Assembly (NCBI RefSeq): GCF_015471405.1
Contig: NZ_BLVZ01000011.1
Span: 169,362-233,361 of the forward strand
Source: Pseudomonas cichorii
GTDB lineage: Bacteria; Pseudomonadota; Gammaproteobacteria; Pseudomonadales; Pseudomonadaceae
Length of the DNA: 64,000 nucleotides
Reading direction: 5' to 3'
Shown: positions 36,109-45,451 of the stretch, in pieces
Layout: each line of letters opens with the position of its first letter
How positions within the stretch are numbered: position 1 is the first letter of the stretch
Notes under the pieces: generated by a model
What the model was told of the DNA's origin: nothing
The model's database searches: none
The model's input: only the letters and a program-made list of their open reading frames with translations
Program-made: the position numbers and the translations under genes

Positions 36109-39093
36109 ATGTTCTCATCGGCCAACCAGCCCCATTTCACGCTGACCCTCGAAGGTGCAGACTTTCAGGTTCTGGCCTTTGAAGGCCGTGAAGCGCTCAA
36201 CACACCCTTCGCATTTGAACTGGAACTGGTCAGCGAAAAAGCCTCGCTGGACCTCGAAGGGCTGCTGCACAAACTCGCCTTCCTGCAACTGTCGCCTTCG
36301 GGCACCGGCATTCACGGCCTGGTGTACAGCATCGCCCAAGGCGAGGCCGGCAAGCGCCTGACTCGCTACCGGATCAGCCTGCGCCCGAAGCTGGCTTACC
36401 TGGAGCACCGCATCAATCAGCGCATCTTCCAGCAAATGACGGTGCCACAGATCATCACCCAGGTACTGGAAGAGCACGGCATTCTGGCCAGCGATCACCA
36501 GTTTCATCTGAGTACGGAATACCCCGAGCGGGTGTACTGCGTGCAATACGACGAGTCCGACCTGCAATTCATCCAGCGCTTGTGTGAGGAAGAGGGGATT
36601 CACTACCACTTCCAGCACAGCAGCAGTGCCCACACACTGGTGTTCGGCGACGACCAGACGGTGTTCCCCAAGCTGGCCCCGGTGGCCTACCAGCAGGACA
36701 GCGGCCTGGTGGCCGATACCCCGGTCATCAAGCGCTTCGAGCTGCGCCTGACGACCCGCACCAGTCGCACCACCCGGCGTGACTACGACTTCACCAAGCC
36801 GCGTATCGAGCTGGAAAGCGATGCCAAAAGCGAAGCCCAGCCAGATCTGGAGGATTACGACTACCCAGGCCGCTTCACCGATCGCCAGCGCGGCAAGCAT
36901 CTGGCCAACCGGGCGCTGGAGCGCCATCGCAGCGATTACCGCATGGCCGAGGGCCGCAGCGACCAGCCGCTGCTGGTCAGCGGGCACTTCCTGTCGTTGA
37001 CCGAACATACCAACGCGGCCTGGAACGATCTGTGGCTGCTCACCGAGATTGTCCACGAGGGCAAACAGCCGCAGGTCCTGGAAGAGTCGGTGACCAGCGA
37101 CACCACCCACCTCAAGGACGATTTTCACCAGGGCTATCGCAACCGCTTCACGGCCACCCCATGGGACGTGCCATACCGCCCGCCACTGGATCACCCCAAG
37201 CCGCAGGTGCTGGGCACCCAGCGCGCGGTAGTCACAGGCCCGGAGGGCGAGGAAATCTTCTGCGACCAGTATGGTCGGGTGAAGGTGCAGTTCTTCTGGG
37301 ACCGCGAAGGCGAGCACGACGACAAGACCAGTTGCTGGATGCGCGTGGCGTCAAACTGGGCCAGCCAGAACTTCGGCTCGATCAATCTGCCGCGCATCGG
37401 CATGGAAGTACTGATCACCTTTCTGGAAGGCGACCCCGACCAGCCGCTGCTCACCGGCTGCCTGTACCACGGCGTCAACCTGCCGCCCTACAAGCTGCCC
37501 GATTTCAAGACTCTGGCCACGGTCAAGAGCAAGGAATACAAGGGCAGCCGCGCCAACGAACTGCGTATCGACGACACCACCAGCGAGATCAGCATTGCAC
37601 TGCGCAGCGACCATGGTGCCAGTGCGATCAACCTCGGCTACCTGACCCATCCACGCCCGTCTGGCGGCAAGCCACGCGGCGAAGGCTTCGAGCTGCGTAC
37701 CGACCGCCATGGCGCGGTGCGGGCGGCGGCAGGGTTGCTGATCACAACCGAACCACGCCCCAACGAATCGAAACACCACAAGGATCTGCCCGAAACGGCC
37801 GAACGACTGGCCACCGCCAGCGAGCAGCAGGACGGCCTGGGCGCCCAGGCCCGCGAAGTGCAGGCTCAGGAAACTGGCGATCAGGACGATGTGGCCAAAG
37901 CGCTGCATGCTCAGCACCAAGGCATTCTGGGCAGCGGCCCGGCGAACATGAGCGCCAATGAGTTTCCGGAATTCACAGAACCGCATCTGGTGCTGGCAAG
38001 CCCGGCCGGCATCGCCTTGTCCACGCCGCGCTCCAGCCATATCGCCACTGGCGAACACCTGGCCCTGAGCAGCACCGGACACACCAGCCTGTCCATCGGC
38101 AAACGCCTGCTGGCCAGCGCCAGCCAGGGCATGCGGCTGTTCGTGCAGAACCTGGGCTGGCGACTGGTGGCCGTCTCCGGCGACATCGACGTCAAGGCCC
38201 TCAAGGACAGCATCAACCTGCTGGCCAAGCTCAATATCACCGCCAATGCCGACCGCATCACCATCACTGCCAAGACCGAGCTGGTGATTCAGGGCGGCGG
38301 CAGCGCCACCACCTACAACGCGGGCGGCATCACCCACGCCACACCCGGCCCCTACACCGCGCACGCGGCGAACTTTGCCTACACCGGGGCCAAGAGTCTG
38401 GCGGGCGTCTTCCCCGAACCACCAAAACCGGGCCAGGGCACGCTGGAGTTGTTCAACCAGTACGCGGGATTGCAGGGCATCAAAGGGGGAGACTTCGAGG
38501 TTATCGATGCGTTGGGCAAAAGCCTCAAGGGCAGCCTCGACGCCAAGGGCTTTGCCACGGTTTCGGGCGCAGCACCGGGGCCAGCGCAGGTGAAGTTCGG
38601 GCCGGACCCGGCGGACACCTGGAGTGACGGCAGCTACATCGGCAAACCTGAGTGGCCAGCCGAGCAGCCGGAAAGCGACAGCGCGCCGTCGTCCATTCAG
38701 GCGATGGTGGCCAGTGTGCTGCCGAGCGAAGGCAAGGCTGCCGAGCTGCTGGACAGCGGCAAGGCGCTGGCCAAGGGCGGAATGGACATGGCCAGCAGTG
38801 GAATGGCCGCCGTCCAGAAAGGCATGGGCGTGGTGCAATCCGCGCAAGGAGCCCTGCAGACCGCCCAGCAAGCCAAGAGCGCATTGCAGGCCGGCGCATC
38901 AGGCCTTCCGCAACTGGCCAACCTGGCTGGCACCGCTGTGCCGAGTGCAGCGTCGGTATTGGGTAACGCGAGCAAGTTGGCGCAATTGCCCACGCTACCG
39001 GCAATGCCCAAGCTGCCGAGCTTGCCGAGCCTCACGCCTCCCTCGATTCCCCTGAAAACCCCCGATCTTCTGGCGGGTGAGATGCTGTCATGA
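36109..39093 (+). CDS. vgrG: Type VI secretion spike protein VgrG with C-terminal extension
   Basis: 994 residues from the ATG at 36109; the frame opens at 36076 but MFSSANQPHFTLTLEGADFQVLAFEGREALN is the VgrG start. Order: gp27-like barrels (~1-370), gp5 OB-fold (~375-450, GEEIFCDQYGRVKVQFFWDR, then SINLPRIGMEVLITFLEGDPDQP), the beta-helix spike, DUF2345 (~620-770), a TTR-like segment (~780-850, GDFEVIDALGKSLKG), and a helical Ala/Gly/Gln tail ending in Pro/Leu-rich repeats (~865-994). VgrG trimers form the puncturing tip of the T6SS tube. The stop overlaps the rhs start (ATGA, 39090-39093). The tail probably binds the Rhs cargo. No tss structural genes are in the window, so this is an orphan effector island. 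Confidence 0.95.
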   Translation: MFSSANQPHFTLTLEGADFQVLAFEGREALNTPFAFELELVSEKASLDLEGLLHKLAFLQLSPSGTGIHGLVYSIAQGEAGKRLTRYRISLRPKLAYLEHRINQRIFQQMTVPQIITQVLEEHGILASDHQFHLSTEYPERVYCVQYDESDLQFIQRLCEEEGIHYHFQHSSSAHTLVFGDDQTVFPKLAPVAYQQDSGLVADTPVIKRFELRLTTRTSRTTRRDYDFTKPRIELESDAKSEAQPDLEDYDYPGRFTDRQRGKHLANRALERHRSDYRMAEGRSDQPLLVSGHFLSLTEHTNAAWNDLWLLTEIVHEGKQPQVLEESVTSDTTHLKDDFHQGYRNRFTATPWDVPYRPPLDHPKPQVLGTQRAVVTGPEGEEIFCDQYGRVKVQFFWDREGEHDDKTSCWMRVASNWASQNFGSINLPRIGMEVLITFLEGDPDQPLLTGCLYHGVNLPPYKLPDFKTLATVKSKEYKGSRANELRIDDTTSEISIALRSDHGASAINLGYLTHPRPSGGKPRGEGFELRTDRHGAVRAAAGLLITTEPRPNESKHHKDLPETAERLATASEQQDGLGAQAREVQAQETGDQDDVAKALHAQHQGILGSGPANMSANEFPEFTEPHLVLASPAGIALSTPRSSHIATGEHLALSSTGHTSLSIGKRLLASASQGMRLFVQNLGWRLVAVSGDIDVKALKDSINLLAKLNITANADRITITAKTELVIQGGGSATTYNAGGITHATPGPYTAHAANFAYTGAKSLAGVFPEPPKPGQGTLELFNQYAGLQGIKGGDFEVIDALGKSLKGSLDAKGFATVSGAAPGPAQVKFGPDPADTWSDGSYIGKPEWPAEQPESDSAPSSIQAMVASVLPSEGKAAELLDSGKALAKGGMDMASSGMAAVQKGMGVVQSAQGALQTAQQAKSALQAGASGLPQLANLAGTAVPSAASVLGNASKLAQLPTLPAMPKLPSLPSLTPPSIPLKTPDLLAGEMLS

Positions 39094-42000
39094 CGACTGA
39101 AACTACAGCGGTAGCAAAACGTGAAGCGCAGGTGGCAGTCGCGCCGCTCAATACCCTCGACCTGCAAGACGTGGGACGCGGTGCGGCGGTCTTCGATGCC
39201 TGGTTGCAGGAAGTCAGCGGCGGCATCGTGACCCTGGAGCGGATCAAGAACACCGCCGGGGCCTTGCCGGTGGTGGGCAACATCATGGCGCTGGTCGATG
39301 CGCTGAGCGATATCGTCACTCTGACCAAGAGCCAGAAACGCGAAATGCTCGACTGGGTAAGCCTGGGCATCAACCTGATCGGCGTGTTGCCAGCGCCACC
39401 CACCATGGCTGCGGCGCGCATGAGCCTGCGCCCGACACTGTTTCTGGTGCGCCAGGAACTGCGTCACAGCGCCAAGCTGGTGATGGGCGATGCCCTGATC
39501 GAGATTCTGATCGGGCACCTGAACGCCACCATCGTCGGCACCATCGATGACTTCGTCAAACAGGCCGAACCCAAGCTGGCAGCGATCCTCAAGGACGCAG
39601 GCAAGCTGGGCGAAGACGTGATCGGCGAAATCGCCAAGGGCCTGGAAGCCGTGGCCAACGGCACCCTCGACGCCAAGGGCGACCTCAAGGCTGCCAACGC
39701 CCAGCTCAGCATGGCGGGCGATCAACTGCTCAATGACCCCAAGGCCGCCATCGGCAATATCTTTGGCGGGCTGTTCAGTGCCTACAAGGCGGCAGGCAAA
39801 GGTGTCGCCAACAGCGCGGCAAAAAACCTGCTGCCCGACGAAGCCAGGAAACGGGTACTGACCGAAACCGCTGGCCTCAAGGCCATGGGCCCGGAACTGA
39901 GCGCCCAGCTAAGCCGCCTGAGCGATCCCCGAGCCTTGCACTCCATTGGCTGGCTGCTGCAAATGCTGGCGACCTCGGTTGCTTCCTGGCGCAAGCGTCA
40001 GTTGCGTGGCCAGAGCGCCAGCGTCAAATCGGGCACCACCAGCCAGGCAACAAAGCAAGCGGGCGAAGGAGAAATGGGCGCGCAGGAAAAACAGGCACCC
40101 GCCACTGGCAATCCCCAATGCCAGAAAAACGGGGTCTGTGCCGTTACAGACAAAAGCATCAGCTTCGCCCTCGGTTCCGAAACCTTCAGCCACACCGACT
40201 TCAGCCTGCCCGGCCCCTTCCCGATTCACTGGGCGCGCCTCTATAACTCGCGTTTGTCGGCCTACGATCAGGGCATCATGGGCGCGCGCTGGATCAGCGA
40301 ACTCACCACCCGTTTCGACCGGGTCGACGACGGGCTGATGTTCCACGACGCCGACGGCCGCAGCCATGCCTGCCCGCTGCCTGCGGTCGGCCTGTTCCAT
40401 TACGACGCCATCGAAAACTTCACCCTGGTGCGCGCCAGCGAAGAGCAACTGGTGCTGTGTCGTGGCTTCGAGCGCAAGGAAACCTACCTGCGCCACGGCA
40501 GCCACTACCGACTCACCGGCGTCGAACTGCGCAACGGTGCCGGGGTGATGCTGCATTACGAGCATCGCCATGGCGACTCCAGCGTGCTGTCCGACATCCT
40601 GACCTATCAGGGTGGCGACATCAGCAAGGTACACCTGCACGTCGGCACGATGCTCGACGAACATGGCCGCCTGATCGGTCTGTGGGAAATCAAGGACGGC
40701 ACGCCGCTGCGCCAACTGTGCCGCTACCAGTACGACGCTTATGGCGATCTGGTCCAGGCGCAGGATGAAAACGGTGCCGCCTGGCAGTATCACTACCAGT
40801 CGCACCTGATCATCCGCTACACCGACCGCACCGGACGCGGCATGAACCTGCAATGGGACGGCAACGGTGCCGACGCCCGAGCCGTGCGCGAATGGGCCGA
40901 CGACGGCAGTTTCGACACTCGCCTGGAGTGGGACGAAAACATCCGCCTGACCTACGTCACCGATGCCCTGGGCCATGAAACCTGGCACTACTACGACATC
41001 AAGGGCTACACCTACCGCATCCGCCACGCCGACGGGCGCTCGGAATGGCTGTTCCGTGACGAGGCCAAGAACGTCGTGCGCCACGTGCATGCCGACGGCA
41101 GCACCGATCGCTATCGCTACGACGAGCGCAGCAACCTGCTGCAGCATATCCGCGCCGACGACACCGTGGTGCATTACGCCTACGACGATCAGGACCAGTT
41201 GATCAAGATCAGCGACGCCGAAGGCGGGCAGTGGCAGCGCGGCTACGATGATCACGGCAATCTGGTCGAAGCCATCGACCCGCTGGGCAACAAGACCGAA
41301 TACGCCTACAACGACGCAGGTCTGCCCACGGCCATCAAGGACGCCCACGGCAATGAAAAGGTTCTGGCCTACAACGACGCCGGGCAACTCGTCGAATACA
41401 CCGACTGCTCCGGCAAGAGCAGCGCCTGGGAATACAACGACCAGGGGCAGATGGTCAGCTTTACCGATGCCGCGGGCAACACCACCGAGTACCAGTACAA
41501 GACCGGGCACCTGGCGCTGATCATTCACCCGGACAAGACCGAAGAGCGTTTCGAGCGCGATGCCGAAGGCCGACTGCTGGCCCACGTCGATGCCCTGGAA
41601 CGCTGCACCACCTGGAGTTACAGCGCAGCGGGCATGATTGCCGAACGCATCGATGCTGCCGAACAGACCCTGCGCTACCGCTGGGACCTGCTGGGTCGCC
41701 TGACCACCCTGGAAAACGAAAACGAGCGCCGCGCTCACTTCCACTACGACCCGGTAGGCCGTCTGCTGGACGAGTCCGGTTTCGATGGCCGGATCACCCG
41801 CTATCAGTACGACCCGGACACCGGCCGTCTGGCTCGCACCGTCAATGGCGAACGGGCCATCGACCTGAGCTTCGACCCCATGGGCCGCCTGATCGAACGC
41901 ACGGCGCGCCTGGGCGAAAAGACCCAGACCGAAACCTTTGCCTACGATGGCAACGGCAACCTGATCCTCGCCGATAACCCCGACAGCCGCCTGCAATGGT

Positions 42001-43784
42001 TCCACGACCCGGCGGGCAACCTGCTGCGCGAGCATCAACACTATCTGGGGCTGGAAAAACCTCAGGTCGCGGTCTGGCAACATGAATACGACGTGCTCAA
42101 CCAGCGCATCGCGACCACCCGCCCGGACGGGCATCGCGTCAGTTGGCTGACCTATGGCAGCGGTCACTTGCTGGGAATGCGTCTGGATGACCATGACCTG
42201 ATCGGCTACGAACGCGACGACCTGCACCGCGAGATCGCCCGTCACCAAGGCAACCGCCTGCTGCAAACCCAGAGCTGGGACCCGGCCGGACGCTTGCAGG
42301 AGCAACTGCTGGGCCGCTCCGACGACAAATCCACCCTGCTCAAACGTGAATATAAATACGACGCCGCCGGCCAGTTGACCGACATCAACGACAGCCGCCG
42401 TGGCCCGCTGGCCTATCGTTACGACCCGGTAGGCCGTCTGCTCAGCGCCACCAGCCGGTTGGGCGTGGAAACCTTTGCCTTCGACCCGGCAGGTAACCTG
42501 CTGGACGACACCGTCAACGAAATCCGCCGCCCGCTGGACCAGGACCCCAAACGCAGCCAGTTGCTGGATAACCTGCTGCGCGAATACGCCGGTACTCATT
42601 ACGAATACGACGAGCGCGGCAATCAGGTACTGCGCTGGCACAACGGTGCCTACAGCCGCCTGACCTGGGACCTGTTCGACCGGCTGGTGCATTTCGACGA
42701 TGCGCGCCTGGCAGTGGACTACGCCTACGACGCCCTGGGGCGCCGTCTGTACAAGCACTCGACCGCCCACACCCAACACCGCCCCGAAGCGGGCTCGCAA
42801 TGGAACCGCAACGAACACGCCCGCAAACAACGCGAACTGGGCTGCGGCTTCACCCTCTACGGCTGGGACGGCGACACCCTCGCCTGGGAAAGCAGCCCGG
42901 CACAACACGAAAGCGGCACCGGCCGCACCGTGCACTACCTGTACGAACCCGGCAGCTTCGTGCCCGTGGCTCAAGCCCTGCGCCAGCGCCCGATCCAGTT
43001 GCTCGACCTGCCGGACTACAGCGGCCCGTACAACTTCGACGAAGACCCGCTCTGGCATCACACCGCGAAAGTCCAACCCTTCGACGCACTGGCCTGGTAC
43101 CAGTGCGACCACCTGGGCACACCACAGGAACTGACCGACCAGGACGGCAATATCGCCTGGAGCGCGCAGTACAAGGCATGGGGTGAAATCAAGGTCCAGC
43201 GCTCAGGCACCGCCCAACAACTGGGCCTGACCAACCCGATTCGCTTCCAGGGTCAGTACCACGATCATGAGACGGGTCTGCATTACAACCGATACCGGTA
43301 CTATGATCCGGGGGTAGGGCGGTTTGTTAGTAAGGATCCGATCAGTTATGCGGGTGGGTTGAACCTGTATGCGTATGCGCCGAATCCTACTGGGTGGACA
43401 GATCCTTTTGGGCTTACAAGCACAATCGATGGTAAAGGGAAATCAGTGCCGCTTAGCGACCTTGGTATACCTGCTGGTGCGCAGTTTGATCCTAAAGCCG
43501 GAATCACCACTCCTTATAAGCGTGGAGCTGAATGTGGTCCTACAAAAGAGCAAACCTTAGAGGTACAAGGTTTAGCTTGTGCTCGATGCGGAACGAAAGC
43601 ACCTAAAATGGTGGCAGATCACAAAGATGCTCTTGTAGTAGAGTACTATCGAACGGGCAGTAATGATGTTGCAAATCAAACGTCATTAAGTGCGATTCAG
43701 CCGCACTGCCCAACATGCTCTCGTCAACAAGGTGGACATGCCTCGGCATTTTCAAAATGCATGAAGGGTAAATTAGGAATCTAA
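39090..43784 (+). CDS. Rhs-family T6SS effector with HNH-like C-terminal toxin
   Basis: 1564 residues. Residues ~1-310 are helical with hydrophobic stretches (GALPVVGNIMALVDALSDIV, LGINLIGVLPAPPTMAAA) and no PAAR motif. Residues ~345-1440 form the Rhs/YD-repeat shell, with many YxYDxxGxL-like repeats (for example YDPVGRLLSATSRLG). The shell ends in HYNRYRYYDPGVGRFVSKDP, ..NLYAYAPNPTGWT and the autoproteolysis motif DPFGL (1438-1442). The remaining 122 residues are the variable toxin. C1497-x2-C1500, D1510-H1511 and H1539-C1540-x2-C1543 are arranged like a treble-clef HNH nuclease, so DNA or RNA cleavage is the best guess. From ~43260 on, codon use and base composition become A+T richer. Coupled to vgrG by an ATGA overlap. 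Confidence 0.92.
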   Translation: MTTETTAVAKREAQVAVAPLNTLDLQDVGRGAAVFDAWLQEVSGGIVTLERIKNTAGALPVVGNIMALVDALSDIVTLTKSQKREMLDWVSLGINLIGVLPAPPTMAAARMSLRPTLFLVRQELRHSAKLVMGDALIEILIGHLNATIVGTIDDFVKQAEPKLAAILKDAGKLGEDVIGEIAKGLEAVANGTLDAKGDLKAANAQLSMAGDQLLNDPKAAIGNIFGGLFSAYKAAGKGVANSAAKNLLPDEARKRVLTETAGLKAMGPELSAQLSRLSDPRALHSIGWLLQMLATSVASWRKRQLRGQSASVKSGTTSQATKQAGEGEMGAQEKQAPATGNPQCQKNGVCAVTDKSISFALGSETFSHTDFSLPGPFPIHWARLYNSRLSAYDQGIMGARWISELTTRFDRVDDGLMFHDADGRSHACPLPAVGLFHYDAIENFTLVRASEEQLVLCRGFERKETYLRHGSHYRLTGVELRNGAGVMLHYEHRHGDSSVLSDILTYQGGDISKVHLHVGTMLDEHGRLIGLWEIKDGTPLRQLCRYQYDAYGDLVQAQDENGAAWQYHYQSHLIIRYTDRTGRGMNLQWDGNGADARAVREWADDGSFDTRLEWDENIRLTYVTDALGHETWHYYDIKGYTYRIRHADGRSEWLFRDEAKNVVRHVHADGSTDRYRYDERSNLLQHIRADDTVVHYAYDDQDQLIKISDAEGGQWQRGYDDHGNLVEAIDPLGNKTEYAYNDAGLPTAIKDAHGNEKVLAYNDAGQLVEYTDCSGKSSAWEYNDQGQMVSFTDAAGNTTEYQYKTGHLALIIHPDKTEERFERDAEGRLLAHVDALERCTTWSYSAAGMIAERIDAAEQTLRYRWDLLGRLTTLENENERRAHFHYDPVGRLLDESGFDGRITRYQYDPDTGRLARTVNGERAIDLSFDPMGRLIERTARLGEKTQTETFAYDGNGNLILADNPDSRLQWFHDPAGNLLREHQHYLGLEKPQVAVWQHEYDVLNQRIATTRPDGHRVSWLTYGSGHLLGMRLDDHDLIGYERDDLHREIARHQGNRLLQTQSWDPAGRLQEQLLGRSDDKSTLLKREYKYDAAGQLTDINDSRRGPLAYRYDPVGRLLSATSRLGVETFAFDPAGNLLDDTVNEIRRPLDQDPKRSQLLDNLLREYAGTHYEYDERGNQVLRWHNGAYSRLTWDLFDRLVHFDDARLAVDYAYDALGRRLYKHSTAHTQHRPEAGSQWNRNEHARKQRELGCGFTLYGWDGDTLAWESSPAQHESGTGRTVHYLYEPGSFVPVAQALRQRPIQLLDLPDYSGPYNFDEDPLWHHTAKVQPFDALAWYQCDHLGTPQELTDQDGNIAWSAQYKAWGEIKVQRSGTAQQLGLTNPIRFQGQYHDHETGLHYNRYRYYDPGVGRFVSKDPISYAGGLNLYAYAPNPTGWTDPFGLTSTIDGKGKSVPLSDLGIPAGAQFDPKAGITTPYKRGAECGPTKEQTLEVQGLACARCGTKAPKMVADHKDALVVEYYRTGSNDVANQTSLSAIQPHCPTCSRQQGGHASAFSKCMKGKLGI

Positions 43785-43787
43785 ATA

Positions 43788-44132
43788 ATGAAAACTGATA
43801 AATTCGAAAAGCCAGATGTGCTGCAGGAACAAACTTGTAATAAGTATGGTTTACCTATGCATCCTCCCGAGGAGATGGTGGCGATTGCACTGGACACACT
43901 TCACAAGACACCTATTTATGGAACTAGAGTTAAATTACCAGAGGGGGGAACTATAAGCTGGTTTATACATTGCGGTGAGTATTCTGCGGCTAGCGGTTTT
44001 TATCAGGCTCTTCATACCTCACATCTAAAAGAGGAACTGCCCGAGGTTGTAAAATATTTATTTTTACCCGAGGGAGCAAAATTTATAATTGACCGGGAGG
44101 GGTACGAGGATGTCTGGATGGCGGACGCCTGA
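43788..44132 (+). CDS. Putative immunity protein for the Rhs toxin
   Basis: 114 residues, starting 3 nt after the rhs stop, which is the standard place for an immunity gene. It is soluble, with no signal or TM. Sequence features are EEMVAIALDTLHKTPIYGTRVKLPEGG, then SWFIHCGEYS, FYQALHTSHLKEELPEVVKYL, and LPEGAKFIIDREGYEDVWM. From memory this C-terminal pattern resembles Imm33-type (DUF2185) immunity proteins; that match is tentative. The gene is markedly A+T rich (bases 43801-43860 contain 23 G/C, against 39 in 42901-42960 of the rhs core), as expected for a horizontally exchanged toxin-immunity pair. Confidence 0.72.
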   Translation: MKTDKFEKPDVLQEQTCNKYGLPMHPPEEMVAIALDTLHKTPIYGTRVKLPEGGTISWFIHCGEYSAASGFYQALHTSHLKEELPEVVKYLFLPEGAKFIIDREGYEDVWMADA

Positions 44133-44175
44133 TGGAGTATTTCATTTTACTTATTGAAATTTTCAGGACTGCTGA

Positions 44176-44439
44176 ATGAAAGACATCATCCGCCTGGGCG
44201 ACGCCACCACTCACGGCGGAGTAGTCCTTGAAGCCTTCTCGCAAACCAGCCTCAACGGCAAACCCATCGCCGGTGTGGGCCATAAAGTCAGTTGCCCTCT
44301 GTGCAAAGGCGTTTTTCCCATTGCCGAGGGCAGCAGCACGTATGCGGTGGATGGGACACCCGTTGCTCTGGATGGTATGAAAACCGCTTGTGGTGCCAGC
44401 CTGATTGCCAGCGGGCCGAAAGGCGCGGTGATCGGTTAG
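44176..44439 (+). CDS. PAAR domain protein (T6SS spike tip)
   Basis: 87 residues, one PAAR domain filling the whole protein: KDIIRLGDATTHGGVVLEAF, a central hydrophobic-glycine segment (GKPIAGVGHKVSCPLCKG), and a C-terminal repeat ending GMKTACGASLIASGPKGAVIG. PAAR proteins cap the VgrG trimer and sharpen the T6SS spike, often carrying effectors. Here PAAR is separate from the Rhs protein and comes after the immunity gene. Base composition returns to the G+C-rich chromosomal level. A hairpin follows the stop. Confidence 0.92.
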   Translation: MKDIIRLGDATTHGGVVLEAFSQTSLNGKPIAGVGHKVSCPLCKGVFPIAEGSSTYAVDGTPVALDGMKTACGASLIASGPKGAVIG

Positions 44440-44445
44440 GCGAGA

Positions 44446-44476
44446 CTCCCACAGACCCGGTCTGACTCTGCGGGAG
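44446..44476. terminator. Hairpin between PAAR and choX
   Basis: CTCCCACAGA (44446-44455) pairs with TCTGCGGGAG (44467-44476) with a single A-C mismatch. It lies between the convergent stops at 44439 and 44487, and either strand could use it. A short TTTTT follows downstream on the plus strand at 44484-44488. Confidence 0.6.
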
Positions 44477-44486
44477 AAGTCCGTTT

Positions 44487-45413
44487 TTACAACTTCGCCT
44501 TCACCGCCGCCAATCCATCCTTGTCATCAATGGTCTTCACGCCATCGAGCCACTTGTCCAGAACAGCCGGGTTGGCCTTGATCCAGGCTTTGGCAGCTTC
44601 GGCGTTGCTGACTTTCTTGTTCGCCACCTCGGCCATGATGCTGTTTTCCATTTCCAGGGTGAAGCTCAGGTTGGTCAGCAGTTTGCCCACATTCGGGCAG
44701 GCTTCGGCGTAACCGTTACGGGTCAGGGTGTAGACCGAACCGGTTTCACCGAAGTATTTCTCGCCGCCCTTGAGGTAGTGCATGCCTTTGATCTGCACGT
44801 TCATGGGATGCGGTGTCCAGCCCAGGAAGACGACGAAGGCTTTCCTCTTCACGTTGCGATTCACTTCGGCCAGCATGGCCTGTTCGCTGGACTCCACCAG
44901 TTTCCAGCCGCCCAGCTCGAATTCGTTTTTCTTGATGATGTCCTGCAGCGACAGGTTGGCTGGCGCGCCGGAGCCGATGCCGTAGATTTTCTTGCTGAAC
45001 TTGTCGGCAAATTTGTTCAGGTCGGCGAAGTCATGCACGCCTGCTTCCCACACATAATCGGGCACGGCCAGGGTGAATTCGGTGCCTTCCAGGTTTTTGG
45101 CCAGTTGGGTCACGTCGCCGGTGGCCACGAACTTGTCGTAGAAACCTTGTTGCGCCGGCATCCAGTTACCCAGGAACACATCCAGTTGACCGTCCTTGAG
45201 GCCGCCGAAGGCAATCGGCACCGCCAGCGTATCGACCTTGGCCTTGTAACCCAGGCCATCGAGCAGCAATCCGGTAATGGCGTTGGTGGCGGCAATGTCG
45301 CTCCAGCCGGGGTCGGCCATTTTTACCGTGCTGCAACTCTGATCAGCGGCATGCGCAGCCAGGCTGCTGAGCGTCATGACACCGACCGCAAGTGCTGTGG
45401 ATAATTTTTTCAT
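44487..45413 (-). CDS. choX: Choline ABC transporter substrate-binding protein
   Basis: 308 residues from the ATG at 45413 (MKKLSTALAVGVMTLSSLAAHA signal peptide, cleavage after AHA). The open frame extends to 45455 without benefit. The mature protein is an OpuAC/ChoX-type periplasmic binding protein: ADPGWSDIAATNAITGLLLDGLGY, DVFLGNWMPAQQ, FVVFLGWTPHPMNVQ, with the aromatic residues that form a quaternary-ammonium cage. It lies 38 nt downstream of betC on the same strand and is probably co-transcribed. The permease and ATPase subunits are not adjacent, so it likely works with a transporter encoded elsewhere. Confidence 0.9.
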   Translation of the reverse strand: MKKLSTALAVGVMTLSSLAAHAADQSCSTVKMADPGWSDIAATNAITGLLLDGLGYKAKVDTLAVPIAFGGLKDGQLDVFLGNWMPAQQGFYDKFVATGDVTQLAKNLEGTEFTLAVPDYVWEAGVHDFADLNKFADKFSKKIYGIGSGAPANLSLQDIIKKNEFELGGWKLVESSEQAMLAEVNRNVKRKAFVVFLGWTPHPMNVQIKGMHYLKGGEKYFGETGSVYTLTRNGYAEACPNVGKLLTNLSFTLEMENSIMAEVANKKVSNAEAAKAWIKANPAVLDKWLDGVKTIDDKDGLAAVKAKL

Positions 45414-45451
45414 GCGTGTGACCCTTTTGGTTTTCTCGGTGATGGCAGGGT

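Noticed and set aside
35681..36182. Open frames of 118 (minus) and 140 (plus) codons across the palindrome region
   Set aside because: Their translations are produced by the inverted repeats and have no recognisable domain; neither has a Shine-Dalgarno sequence.
39909..43112. Minus-strand open frame of 1067 codons opposite the rhs core
   Set aside because: It mirrors the YD-repeat codon pattern of rhs on the other strand, has no ribosome site and resembles nothing.
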